Shown one piece after another: positions 1 to 7,017 of a stretch of 20,136 nucleotides of DNA (its first letter is position 1; each line of letters starts with the position of its first letter). The translations under genes were made by a program, and so were the position numbers. The DNA lies in assembly GCA_023433855.1 (NCBI GenBank), contig JAEYTV010000281.1, positions 1-20,136 of the forward strand, read 5' to 3'. The notes beneath the pieces were generated by a model. The model was not told the origin of the DNA. It searched no databases and was given only the letters and a program-made list of their open reading frames with translations. Source of the stretch: Pseudomonadota bacterium. GTDB lineage: Bacteria; Pseudomonadota; Alphaproteobacteria; Rhizobiales; Rhizobiaceae.

Positions 1-720
1 GCCCTGGACCATGCTGATTTCGATCTCTATCCCGGTGAGATCCTGGCCGTCATTGGTGACAACGGAGCAGGAAAATCCTCCCTCATCAAGGCGATCTCAG
101 GTGCCATACGACCGGACGAGGGCGAGATCCGCATGGGCGGCGAGGTGGTGCATTTTTCCTCACCGAACGAGGCTCGCAAGGCGGGCATCGAAACGGTTTA
201 CCAGAATCTTGCCCTGTCACCTGCCCTATCCATCGCCGACAACATGTTCCTGGGTCGGGAGATCCGCAAACCGGGTCTGACCGGCAAGATCTTGCGCAAG
301 CTCGACCATGCCGCGATGCAACGGTTTGCCCGTGCCAAGCTGTCCGAGCTCGGGCTGATGACGATCCAGAGCATCGACCAGGCGGTCGAGACCCTGTCGG
401 GGGGGCAGCGGCAGGGAGTTGCGGTCGCGAGGGCGGCGGCATTCGGATCGAAAGTCATCATTCTGGACGAGCCTACTGCTGCGCTCGGGGTCAAGGAAAG
501 CCGTCGCGTCCTGGAACTCATCCTTGACGTGCGATCCCGCGGCATACCCATCGTCCTGATCTCACATAACATGCCGCATGTCTTCGAAGTGGCTGATCGT
601 ATCCACATCCACAGGTTGGGCCGGCGACTGACAGTGATCAAGCCGAAGGAGCATACGATGTCCGACGCCGTCGCCTTCATGACCGGCGCAAAGGCCCCTC
701 CGCAGCCGGCAGCTGAGTAA
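1..720 (+). CDS. frcA: Sugar (fructose-type) ABC transporter ATP-binding protein, 5' end outside window
   Basis: This is the ATPase subunit of a CUT2-family sugar importer; it would power uptake through a membrane permease from the cytoplasmic face. The reading frame is open from base 1, so the gene starts upstream of the window; 239 residues are visible. Walker A (GDNGAGKSS) is at visible residues 19-27, the signature LSGGQRQG lies near residue 132, and Walker B with D-loop (VIILDEPTAALG) follows. The switch histidine is in LISHNMPHV. The single-domain length and the run from GIETVYQNLALSP to FLGREIRKPG read very like rhizobial FrcA, the fructose importer ATPase, which is why that symbol is given. 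Binding protein and permease would lie upstream, outside the window. The gene ends at TAA 718-720, facing NAD synthetase. The ATPase role is certain; fructose as the substrate is an inference from similarity. Confidence 0.85.
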   Translation, partial: ALDHADFDLYPGEILAVIGDNGAGKSSLIKAISGAIRPDEGEIRMGGEVVHFSSPNEARKAGIETVYQNLALSPALSIADNMFLGREIRKPGLTGKILRKLDHAAMQRFARAKLSELGLMTIQSIDQAVETLSGGQRQGVAVARAAAFGSKVIILDEPTAALGVKESRRVLELILDVRSRGIPIVLISHNMPHVFEVADRIHIHRLGRRLTVIKPKEHTMSDAVAFMTGAKAPPQPAAE

Positions 721-752
721 CGTAGCCGCGCCGGCCCGAAGGTATTCGGCGA

Positions 753-780
753 GCCCTCCTCTCAGCGTCACTCGGAGGGC
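753..780. terminator. Hairpin between convergent frcA and nadE genes, possible bidirectional terminator
   Basis: Perfect 7-bp inverted repeat GCCCTCC (753-759) and GGAGGGC (774-780) around a 14-nt loop. It sits 33 bp after the FrcA-like stop codon and overlaps the last codons of the minus-strand NAD synthetase. A moderately T-rich stretch (ACATTTTCTC) follows on the plus strand. The loop is long and there is no clean T run, so function as a terminator is only plausible. Confidence 0.35.
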
Positions 781-2810
781 ACATTTTCTCTCAGTTCCCT
801 CAACCAGACCCCAGCCTCGCTGTCCGACGGTGCACGCCAGTCGCCTCGAGGCGACAACGAGCCGCCCGAAGAGATCTTCGGTCCGTTCGGAAGCGTCGAA
901 CGTTTGAACTGGCTGGAGAAAAACCGCTTGAGGAAGACTTCGAGCCAATGTCTGATTTCCGTCAGCGAATAGGCCCGTCGGTCCGCATCCGGCAGATCTT
1001 TCGGCCAAGGTCCGCGGTCGGCATCGCTCCAGGCATGGTGAGAAAGAAAAGCGATCTTCGAGGGACGAAAGCCGAAGCGGGTGAGATAATAGAGGTTGAA
1101 GTCCTGCAGCGCATACGGGCCAACGATGCTCTGCGTCGACTGGATCGTGCCCGCATCACCAGCCGGAACAAGCTCCGGCGAGATCTCTGTCGCAAGGATG
1201 GCATTGAGGATCTGCGCCGTTTCGGCGGTTACGTCGCCTGAATTCGCAACGAAGCGAATGAGATGCTGGATGAGCGTTTTCGAGACCGAGGCGTTCACAT
1301 TGTAATGCGACATGTGATCGCCGACGCCATAGGTGCACCAGCCAAGCGCCAACTCGGAAAGATCGCCGGTCCCTACAACAAGGCCGGCATTCTGGTTTGC
1401 AAGCCGAAAGAGATAGTCCGTCCGCAACCCTGCCTGCACGTTCTCGAACGTCACATCGTAGACTGCCTCGCCCCTGCCGAAGGGATGCCCCAGATCTTGA
1501 AGCATCTGACGAGCGGCCGGCCGGATGTCGATTTCCTCCCCGGTCACGCCCAGCGCCTTCATCAGAGCCCAGGCATTGGTCTTGGTCTGGTCGGAGGTTG
1601 CAAACCCCGGCAGCGTATAGGCGAGGACATTCTTGCGATCGAGGCCTATGAGGTCCATGGCACGCGCGGTGACGATCAACGCCTGCGTCGAATCCAATCC
1701 TCCGGAGACACCGATCACGGCTCGTTTCAGTCCCGTCGAAGCCAATCGCTTGGCAAGTCCCTGGACCTGGATATTGTATGCCTCATAGCAATCCTCCCGC
1801 AGCCTGGCCGGATCGGCCGGGACGTAGGGGTAACGCTCGACACGTCGGCGAAGCGGCACCGCGTCTGCCGGACGGTCGAACGAGAAGCAGACCGTGCGGA
1901 AAGGATGATGCCGGAGTTCCTCGCGAGCGCAGTCGCCGAAGGTATTGACGCGCATCCTTTCCTGCCTGAGCCGACCCAGATCGATGTCCGAGCTGACATA
2001 GATGCTGTCCTTGGGGAAACGCTCCGTCTCTCCCAGCAGGTCGCCATTCTCAAAAATTGCAGCATGCCCGTCCCAGGCAAGGTCCGTCGTTGACTCGCCC
2101 GGACCTGCGGCGGAATAGGCATAAGCCGCAATGCTTCGGGAGGACTGGCTGGCGCACAACAAGCGACGCGTTTCGGCCTTGCCTATGGTGATGTTGCTGG
2201 CTGACAGGTTCAGCAGGACCTCGGCCCCAGCCAGCGCCGCACGAGTCGAGGGCGGTAACGGTACCCAGACGTCTTCGCAGACTTCGACCGCGAAGGTGAA
2301 GGGCACAGATCCCCGGGAGCGGAACAGAAGATCCAGGCCGAAAGGCACGCTGCGGCCACCCACTTCGATCTCCGCATCGGCGATTCCCAATCCGGGCGTG
2401 AAATGGCGGCGCTCGTAAAATTCCCGGTAGTTGGGCAGATAAGCTTTCGGAACGACGCCGAGAATGCTGCCCTTATGGATAATGACGGCACAATTAAACA
2501 GGCGCCCTTCACGCCGGAGCGGCGCTCCAACAATGAGGGTCGGGTAGAGGCTTTCGGATGCTTCGACGATCCGCACGATCGCAGCTTCCACGGCATCGAG
2601 CAGAACATCCTGATGCAGCAAGTCGTCGACGGAGTAAGAAGACAAGCCAAGCTCCGGGAACAACATGACGGCGATACTGTCGGCATGTCCCATGTGAGCC
2701 AGCCGGAGCGTCTCGTCGGCCGCAAAATGTGGGTCGGCCACCCGGCTGCGAGGCACACATGCCGCAATCCGCAGGAACTCGTGACTGTAGAGGGAGAAAA
2801 ACTGGTCCAT
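768..2810 (-). CDS. nadE: Glutamine-dependent NAD+ synthetase
   Basis: Catalyses the last step of NAD+ synthesis: deamido-NAD+, ATP and glutamine give NAD+, AMP, PPi and glutamate. The N-terminal nitrilase-like glutaminase domain shows the Glu-Lys-Cys triad: E53 in [12 protein letters not shown]122 in [12 protein letters not shown] and C178 in [10 protein letters not shown]. The C-terminal synthetase domain has the ATP-pyrophosphatase P-loop SGGLDS at 369-374 and the later [13 protein letters not shown] motif. I chose the ATG at 2810 (680 aa) because the family begins at this FFSLYSHEF segment and the triad then falls at the spacing known for two-domain enzymes. An in-frame ATG at 2903, with GGAAG nine bases upstream, would add 31 residues; its ribosome site is better than the weak one before 2810. 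The gene is intact and convergent with the FrcA-like ATPase. Whether it is the only NAD synthetase of the genome cannot be told. Confidence 0.93.
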   Translation of the reverse strand: MDQFFSLYSHEFLRIAACVPRSRVADPHFAADETLRLAHMGHADSIAVMLFPELGLSSYSVDDLLHQDVLLDAVEAAIVRIVEASESLYPTLIVGAPLRREGRLFNCAVIIHKGSILGVVPKAYLPNYREFYERRHFTPGLGIADAEIEVGGRSVPFGLDLLFRSRGSVPFTFAVEVCEDVWVPLPPSTRAALAGAEVLLNLSASNITIGKAETRRLLCASQSSRSIAAYAYSAAGPGESTTDLAWDGHAAIFENGDLLGETERFPKDSIYVSSDIDLGRLRQERMRVNTFGDCAREELRHHPFRTVCFSFDRPADAVPLRRRVERYPYVPADPARLREDCYEAYNIQVQGLAKRLASTGLKRAVIGVSGGLDSTQALIVTARAMDLIGLDRKNVLAYTLPGFATSDQTKTNAWALMKALGVTGEEIDIRPAARQMLQDLGHPFGRGEAVYDVTFENVQAGLRTDYLFRLANQNAGLVVGTGDLSELALGWCTYGVGDHMSHYNVNASVSKTLIQHLIRFVANSGDVTAETAQILNAILATEISPELVPAGDAGTIQSTQSIVGPYALQDFNLYYLTRFGFRPSKIAFLSHHAWSDADRGPWPKDLPDADRRAYSLTEIRHWLEVFLKRFFSSQFKRSTLPNGPKISSGGSLSPRGDWRAPSDSEAGVWLRELRENVPSE

Positions 2811-2936
2811 GGCTTGCTCGCTGTCTGTCCCTGGCTTGAGGCCGGGCGAAGCGTGAACGAGATGATCGCTGCTTCGGTTGCGTGAAGATAACAATCTTGG
2901 CATGAAAGTCACTTCCCGGGCGTGAGGTGAATGTGG

Positions 2937-2964
2937 TTGAATTCGCCACGGACGATGCTATAAG
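2937..2964 (+). promoter_or_regulatory. Predicted sigma-70-type promoter of the polyamine operon leader
   Basis: TTGAAT (2937-2942) and TATAAG (2959-2964) are separated by 16 bp, giving four and five matches to the -35 and -10 consensus. Initiation would fall near 2971, about 40 bp before the small ORF at 3013 and about 410 bp before the decarboxylase start. It was found by reading only; the spacing and position fit, but no experiment supports it. Confidence 0.45.
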
Positions 2965-2970
2965 CGCCGC

Positions 2971-3380
2971 CTAACTTATCGCAGTTTTCATCTGCTGGTT
3001 GGAGAGGACGCCATGTCTGACGACGCCCTCTTCCAATTGGGGATGGGCTCAGTCGAACTTGATGCCCCCCGAACGGAAGAACCATCAACGAGGCTTTGTC
3101 TCGTAAGCTCGACTGTTTATCGGCTCTCCGCTTGCGAACGGAAACGAGCCGTCCTGCTCAGCGGGCTGCCGCTCTGCCCTACGTGACTTAAAAAGCGAAC
3201 GGCAAGAGAACCGCTGCCGCGGGCGATAGTTATGGTCTTGAATGGCCATTCTGCTCTCGAAAACAGACCCTCGCCATTCGTTCGCGATCAGCCTGGCCGG
3301 ATCACATCCTGCCGCGCCACCATCATCTCACTGACGCCATTCGCTTGCGGCGGCCACCGACTTCGGAAGCAGACGACACC
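2971..3380 (+). ncRNA. Long structured 5' leader of the polyamine operon, candidate cis-regulatory RNA
   Basis: This 410-bp stretch before the decarboxylase gene holds no large gene but several strong hairpins. H1 is ACGAG 3088-3092 with CTCGT 3100-3104. H2 is CGGCTC plus TCCG (3121-3130) with CGGA plus GAGCCG (3139-3151), with a 3-nt bulge and the loop CTTGCGAA. H3 is AGCGG 3160-3164 with CCGCT 3169-3173. H4 is CGGCA 3200-3204 with TGCCG 3215-3219. GAATGGC at 3240-3246 can then pair with GCCATTC at 3273-3279. H1-H3 lie inside the small ORF at 3013-3186, so ribosomes translating it would unfold them. An RNA motif called speF is known upstream of ornithine-decarboxylase-type genes (COG0019) in alphaproteobacteria. 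This leader precedes a gene of that superfamily and may belong to that motif or be a relative; I could not test it. The 5' end is inferred from the predicted promoter. Confidence 0.5.
3013..3186 (+). CDS. Candidate small leader ORF, 57 aa
   Basis: ATG 3013 to TGA 3184-3186, preceded by GGAGAGG at 3001-3007, a good ribosome-binding site at normal distance. The peptide begins MSDDALFQLGMGSVELDAPR and has three cysteines in its second half. There is no signal peptide, membrane segment or known domain that I recognise. It lies in the leader of the polyamine genes and its second half is made of the hairpin-forming sequence, so act-of-translation sensing is more likely than a protein function. It could also be chance: the downstream half reads less like coding sequence (RLSACERKRAVLLSGLPLCPT). 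Conservation of the N-terminal LFQLGM part in related genomes would decide. Confidence 0.45.
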   Translation: MSDDALFQLGMGSVELDAPRTEEPSTRLCLVSSTVYRLSACERKRAVLLSGLPLCPT

Positions 3381-4481
3381 ATGCAGATCACGACACCCTA
3401 CTATCTCATAGACAAGACCAAGCTCCTTCATAACATGGAGAAGATTGCCCGGCTGCGCGAAAAATCCGGAGCAAAGGCGCTACTGGCCTTGAAGTCGTTC
3501 GCTACCTGGTCGGTTTTCGACCTTATGCGCGATTACATGGACGGGACCACGTCTTCGTCTCTCAATGAGGTCCGTCTCGGCCACGAGCGGTTCGGAAAGG
3601 AGACCCATGCCTACAGCGTCGCCTATGCCGATTACGAAATCGACGACGTGGTGAGCCATGCCGACAAGATCATCTTCAATTCCATCAGCCAATTGACGCG
3701 TTTCGAGAAGCAGTCCGCAGGCATCGTCCGCGGCCTCCGCCTCAATCCCGGCATCTCGTCCTCGAGCTTCGATCTGGCGGATCCGGCCCGCCCGTTCTCG
3801 CGGCTCGGTGAGTGGGATATATCCAAGGTCGAGACGGTCATGGACCACATCTCCGGCTTCATGATCCACAATAACTGCGAGAACGGGGATTTGCACCTCT
3901 TCGACAGGATGCTCGGTGAGATCGAGCAGAAGTTCTCGCCCCTGCTGAAGAAGGCTGACTGGGTAAGCCTGGGTGGCGGCATCCATTTCACCGGCGAGAA
4001 CTACCCGCTCGATGAATTTGCCGAGCGACTGAAGCGGTTTTCGCAAGAGTTCGGCGTGCAGGTCTACCTGGAGCCGGGTGAGGCATCGATCACCAAATCG
4101 ACCACGCTCGAAGTGACCGTTCTCGACAAGCTCTACAACGGCAAGAACCTTGTCGTGGTGGATTCATCCATCGAGGCACACATGCTGGATCTGCTGATCT
4201 ATCGTGAGAATGCCAAGGTTCACCCCAACCAGGGGCCACATCGATACATGGTCTGCGGCAAGTCCTGCCTGGCTGGCGATATCTTCGGGGAGTTCGACTT
4301 CCCCGAAGAGCTCAATATCGGCGACCGCATCTCTATTCAGGACGCGGCGGGTTACACGATGGTCAAGAAAAACTGGTTTAACGGCGTGAAAATGCCGGCA
4401 ATCGCCATCCGGGAACTGGATGGCAGCCTCAGGACGGTCCGGGAGTTTTCTTACGCGGACTACGAACAAAGCCTTTCCTGA
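3381..4481 (+). CDS. nspC: Carboxynorspermidine/carboxyspermidine decarboxylase
   Basis: PLP-dependent, alanine-racemase-fold decarboxylase that converts carboxyspermidine or carboxynorspermidine to spermidine or norspermidine, the final step of the aspartate-semialdehyde route to triamines. The PLP lysine is K38 in LLALKSFATWS. Other fold landmarks are HNNCENGD (163-170), the glycine-rich SLGGG (196-200), the phosphate-binding region EPGEA (231-235), CGKSCLAGD with the active-site cysteine region (292-300), and DAAGYTM (321-327). The length of 366 aa is normal. Start ATG 3381 is chosen over an in-frame codon at 3345 because the family begins at this ITTPYYLID segment and GGAAG lies at 3365-3369. 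It is followed after 44 bp by its pathway partner, and preceded by a long structured leader, which suggests RNA-level control. Diaminopimelate or ornithine decarboxylase is excluded mainly by the CGKSCLAGD motif and by the neighbour. Confidence 0.9.
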   Translation: MQITTPYYLIDKTKLLHNMEKIARLREKSGAKALLALKSFATWSVFDLMRDYMDGTTSSSLNEVRLGHERFGKETHAYSVAYADYEIDDVVSHADKIIFNSISQLTRFEKQSAGIVRGLRLNPGISSSSFDLADPARPFSRLGEWDISKVETVMDHISGFMIHNNCENGDLHLFDRMLGEIEQKFSPLLKKADWVSLGGGIHFTGENYPLDEFAERLKRFSQEFGVQVYLEPGEASITKSTTLEVTVLDKLYNGKNLVVVDSSIEAHMLDLLIYRENAKVHPNQGPHRYMVCGKSCLAGDIFGEFDFPEELNIGDRISIQDAAGYTMVKKNWFNGVKMPAIAIRELDGSLRTVREFSYADYEQSLS

Positions 4482-4525
4482 CCCCAGCGAAGGCATCTGA
4501 CGATTGGACATAGGAGTTGGTCCCA

Positions 4526-5812
4526 ATGAAGAAGAACGTGCTCATCATCGGCGCAGGCGGCGTCGCACAGGTCGTCGCCCACAAATGTGCTCAAAACAAT
4601 GACGTGCTGGGCGATATCCATATCGCGTCGCGCACCAAGGCAAAGTGCGATGCTATCATCGCATCTGTCCATGAAAAGAAGGCGATGAAACAGCCGGGCG
4701 TTCTCGAAGCGCACGCCCTCGATGCGCTCGACATCGAAGCCACCAAGGCTCTGATCCAGATGACCGGCAGCCAGATCGTCATCAACGTCGGCACGGCGTT
4801 CTTGAACATGTCTGTCCTGCGTGCCTGCATGGATACGGGGGTCGCCTATATCGACACCGCCATTCACGAAGAGCCCAACAAGATCTGCGAGACACCGCCA
4901 TGGTACGGGAATTACGAGTGGAAGCGCGCCGCCGAATGCGAGGAGAAGGGCATCACCGCCATTCTTGGCGCAGGCTTTGACCCGGGTGTGGTCAACGCCT
5001 ATGCGCGTCTTGCCAAGGACGAGTATCTCGACAAGGTCACGGACGTCGATATCGTCGACATCAATGCCGGCAGCCACGGCAAGTATTTCGCCACGAACTT
5101 CGACCCGGAAATCAACTTCCGCGAATTCACCGGCGTCGTCTATTCGTGGCAGGGAGGCGAGTGGAAGGTCAACAAGATGTTCGAGATCGGCAAGGACTAC
5201 GACCTGCCGGTCGTCGGCACGCGCCGCGCCTATCTCTGCGGCCACGATGAAGTGCACTCGCTTGCGAAGAACATGGATGGCGCCGCCGTGCGCTTCTGGA
5301 TGGGCTTCGGCGATCACTACATCAATGTCTTCACGGTCCTGAAGAACATCGGCCTTCTGTCGGAACAGCCGGTGAAGCTTGCCGACGGTTCGGAGGTCGT
5401 GCCCCTGAAGGTGGTGAAGGCCTGCCTGCCTGACCCTGCCTCGCTTGCTCCTGATTACGAGGGCAAGACCTGTATCGGCGATTTCGTTAAGGGCATCAAG
5501 GACGGCAAGGAACGGACTGTCTTCATCTACAACGTCGCCGACCACAAGGAAGCCTATAACGAGGTCGGCTCGCAGGGCATTTCCTACACTGCAGGCGTTC
5601 CGCCGGTCGCTGCGGCCATGCTGGTCGCTACCGGAGAGTGGGATGTGAAGAAGATGGCCAATGTCGAAGAGCTGCCGCCGAAGCCCTTCCTCCATATCCT
5701 CGGCCAGATCGGACTTCCAACCTGGATCCGCGACGAAAAGGGCGAGCGCCAGCTAAGTTTCGAAACGCCTGCGTCAGACGAAAAGCAGGCTGCGGTCGCC
5801 GCTGCCGAATAG
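4526..5812 (+). CDS. Carboxynorspermidine/carboxyspermidine synthase (dehydrogenase), saccharopine dehydrogenase family
   Basis: NADPH-dependent reductase that condenses L-aspartate semialdehyde with putrescine or 1,3-diaminopropane to carboxyspermidine or carboxynorspermidine, the substrate of the preceding gene product. The protein of 428 aa opens with a Rossmann motif GAGGVAQ (9-15) directly after a short strand, and carries the saccharopine-dehydrogenase-family landmarks DTAIHEEPN, GAGFDPGVVNAYA and DINAGSHGKYFATNFDPE. Start ATG 4526 is preceded by TAGGAG at 4511-4516; a TTG three codons upstream overlaps the ribosome site and is less likely. Saccharopine dehydrogenase proper (lysine metabolism) is the general family alternative, but adjacency to the decarboxylase fixes the polyamine role. 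The operon ends 20 bp later at a strong terminator. Putrescine versus diaminopropane preference cannot be read from the sequence. Confidence 0.9.
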   Translation: MKKNVLIIGAGGVAQVVAHKCAQNNDVLGDIHIASRTKAKCDAIIASVHEKKAMKQPGVLEAHALDALDIEATKALIQMTGSQIVINVGTAFLNMSVLRACMDTGVAYIDTAIHEEPNKICETPPWYGNYEWKRAAECEEKGITAILGAGFDPGVVNAYARLAKDEYLDKVTDVDIVDINAGSHGKYFATNFDPEINFREFTGVVYSWQGGEWKVNKMFEIGKDYDLPVVGTRRAYLCGHDEVHSLAKNMDGAAVRFWMGFGDHYINVFTVLKNIGLLSEQPVKLADGSEVVPLKVVKACLPDPASLAPDYEGKTCIGDFVKGIKDGKERTVFIYNVADHKEAYNEVGSQGISYTAGVPPVAAAMLVATGEWDVKKMANVEELPPKPFLHILGQIGLPTWIRDEKGERQLSFETPASDEKQAAVAAAE

Positions 5813-5832
5813 CACTACCGTTACGCCATCAA

Positions 5833-5877
5833 CGTCCCCTGACACGCCGACATGGCGCTCAGGGGACGCCCACTTTT
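5833..5877 (+). terminator. Intrinsic terminator of the polyamine operon
   Basis: Perfect 10-bp inverted repeat CGTCCCCTGA (5833-5842) and TCAGGGGACG (5859-5868), with an extra inner GCC/GGC pairing in the loop. It is followed by CCCACTTTT, with the T run at 5874-5877. It lies 20 bp after the stop codon of the synthase gene. The short T run makes it slightly atypical, but the stem is long and perfect. Confidence 0.8.
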
Positions 5878-6078
5878 CGAGCAAACCGCAATCCAGGCTA
5901 CGCCGGATGTTCCGCTGATCGCTCTGCTTTACGCGCGGCCAGTCCATTGCCCCACCAAGGCGCGGCACGGACAGACTATCATGGCCCGCGGCCGCCGATC
6001 AGGCCGCATCCGGGTTCTTCACAATTGAGCAATATGTTACGTCTGTAGCGGCACATCCACGGCTGGGGACTGGCGACA
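5878..6078. other. Intergenic region before GntR regulator 1
   Basis: No ORF with coding character was found here. There is one inverted repeat, GCGGCC (5988-5993) with GGCCGC (6002-6007) around 8 nt, and an AT-richer patch at 6018-6040 that would suit a promoter, although I cannot name convincing -35 and -10 boxes. This is the likely control region of the regulator starting at 6079. Confidence 0.4.
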
Positions 6079-6816
6079 TTGACAAGAGCGGATAAAGCCA
6101 CTTTGGCGGCGCCATCACGCAAGGGGCGCAACCTGGTTGAGACCGTTGCGCAGCGGTTACGCGAAGCGATCGTGGCGGGCGAGCTAAAGCCGGGCATCAA
6201 GCTGCCGAGCGAAAACGGCCTGACGAAGCAACACCAGGTCAGCCGTACCGTCATTCGCGAGGCGATCGCCTCGCTACGAGCCGACGGGTTGGTCGAGGTC
6301 CGGCACGGTGTCGGAGTGTTCGTTCTGCCTCGTGCAGCAAGCCTTCAAAACGGTCTCCGCGCTGCCGATTCACGCCGCGTATCCTCCATCATCGAGATGC
6401 TTGAAGTCCGTGCGGCCATTGAGATCGAGGCCGCTGGCCTTGCAGCAAGCCGCTCTTCGCCCGCGCAGCAGGAGTTGATCTTCGAATGCCTTGATGCCAT
6501 GGCCCGGCAGATCGCCGCCGGATCGTCGACCGTGGAAAGCGACCGAGCCTTCCATCTCGCGATTGCGGACGCTACCAACAATCCGAGGTTTCGCGAGTTG
6601 CTCGAAGCGATTGGCGAACAAATGATACCGCGCTCCCAGTTTCGCGAGAAGGATGCCGATACCACTCCACCGGAATACCTGTCGCAGATCCAGAAGGAAC
6701 ATGCCGGGATCGCAAAAGCGATCTCCGAAGGGGATGAAGCGGCCTCGCGGGAAGCCATGCGCGCGCATTTGAAAGGCAGCCAGCAGCGTTACCGGGCGCT
6801 CATACGTCGCGCCTGA
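6079..6816 (+). CDS. GntR family transcriptional regulator, FadR/FCD subfamily (regulator 1)
   Basis: DNA-binding one-component regulator of 245 aa. The N-terminal winged helix-turn-helix (about residues 18-82) is typical: LREAIVAGELKPGIKLPSE, then QHQVSRTVIREAIASLRADG and the wing VRHGVGVFVL. The C-terminal all-helical FCD ligand domain (about 95-235) has D155 and H159 in DRAFHLAIADATNNP, a histidine in KEHAGIAKAI and a last one in MRAHLKGS, so the usual Asp plus three His metal site looks complete. The start is TTG 6079, with GGGGA at 6065-6069; no in-frame ATG precedes the HTH closely. It stands alone between the polyamine terminator and the next regulator. FCD regulators usually bind carboxylic acids or sugar acids and repress a neighbouring operon. 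The target here could be the downstream importer operon, but this is an inference. Confidence 0.88.
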   Translation: MTRADKATLAAPSRKGRNLVETVAQRLREAIVAGELKPGIKLPSENGLTKQHQVSRTVIREAIASLRADGLVEVRHGVGVFVLPRAASLQNGLRAADSRRVSSIIEMLEVRAAIEIEAAGLAASRSSPAQQELIFECLDAMARQIAAGSSTVESDRAFHLAIADATNNPRFRELLEAIGEQMIPRSQFREKDADTTPPEYLSQIQKEHAGIAKAISEGDEAASREAMRAHLKGSQQRYRALIRRA

Positions 6817-6858
6817 AAGCTGGCCGAGCGGCTCGCGAGAGCCTTCAGCCCGTACGGT

Positions 6859-6872
6859 TCAAGCATGCTTGA
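6859..6872. promoter_or_regulatory. 14-bp perfect palindrome, candidate regulator binding site
   Basis: TCAAGCATGCTTGA is a perfect 14-bp palindrome in the 201-bp gap between the two GntR genes, about 90 bp upstream of the predicted -35 box at 6962. It overlaps a second palindrome, TGAGCTCA (6870-6877). A hairpin GGCTC-GCGA-GAGCC (6830-6843) lies just before it, after the stop of regulator 1. GntR dimers bind short palindromes, so an operator role is possible but unproved. Confidence 0.35.
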
Positions 6873-6961
6873 GCTCAGTCGAGCACCCGTGACTCGGGCG
6901 CAAGCGGCTCAACTCCCAACGTTTTCGTTCAGCTGTCTCCAAACGACGGTTGCGGGCCGCG

Positions 6962-6990
6962 TTGACAATCAAAAAGTGGCTGTCTATTGC
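6962..6990 (+). promoter_or_regulatory. Predicted promoter of the regulator-lyase-importer operon
   Basis: A perfect -35 box TTGACA (6962-6967) is followed after exactly 17 bp by TATTGC (6985-6990). Initiation would fall near 6997, leaving a leader of about 20 nt before the ATG at 7018. A small palindrome CCAATTTGG lies at 7004-7012, between the likely start point and the ribosome site, and could be an operator for autoregulation. Confidence 0.55.
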
Positions 6991-7017
6991 TCAGATGTCA
7001 GACCAATTTGGGGACGC

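Noticed and set aside
1263..2093. 276-codon open frame on the plus strand
   Set aside because: It lies opposite the clearly real NAD synthetase gene; its translation shows no domain and is the usual antisense shadow of GC-rich coding sequence.
4460..5695. 411-codon open frame on the minus strand
   Set aside because: It is antisense to the carboxynorspermidine synthase gene, which has all family motifs. The antisense product is rich in D, V, R and H without a recognisable fold.
6865..7017. N-terminal extension of regulator 2 from ATG 6865
   Set aside because: The start lies in a palindrome and the extension runs through a good promoter (6962-6990). The GntR domain begins normally after ATG 7018.
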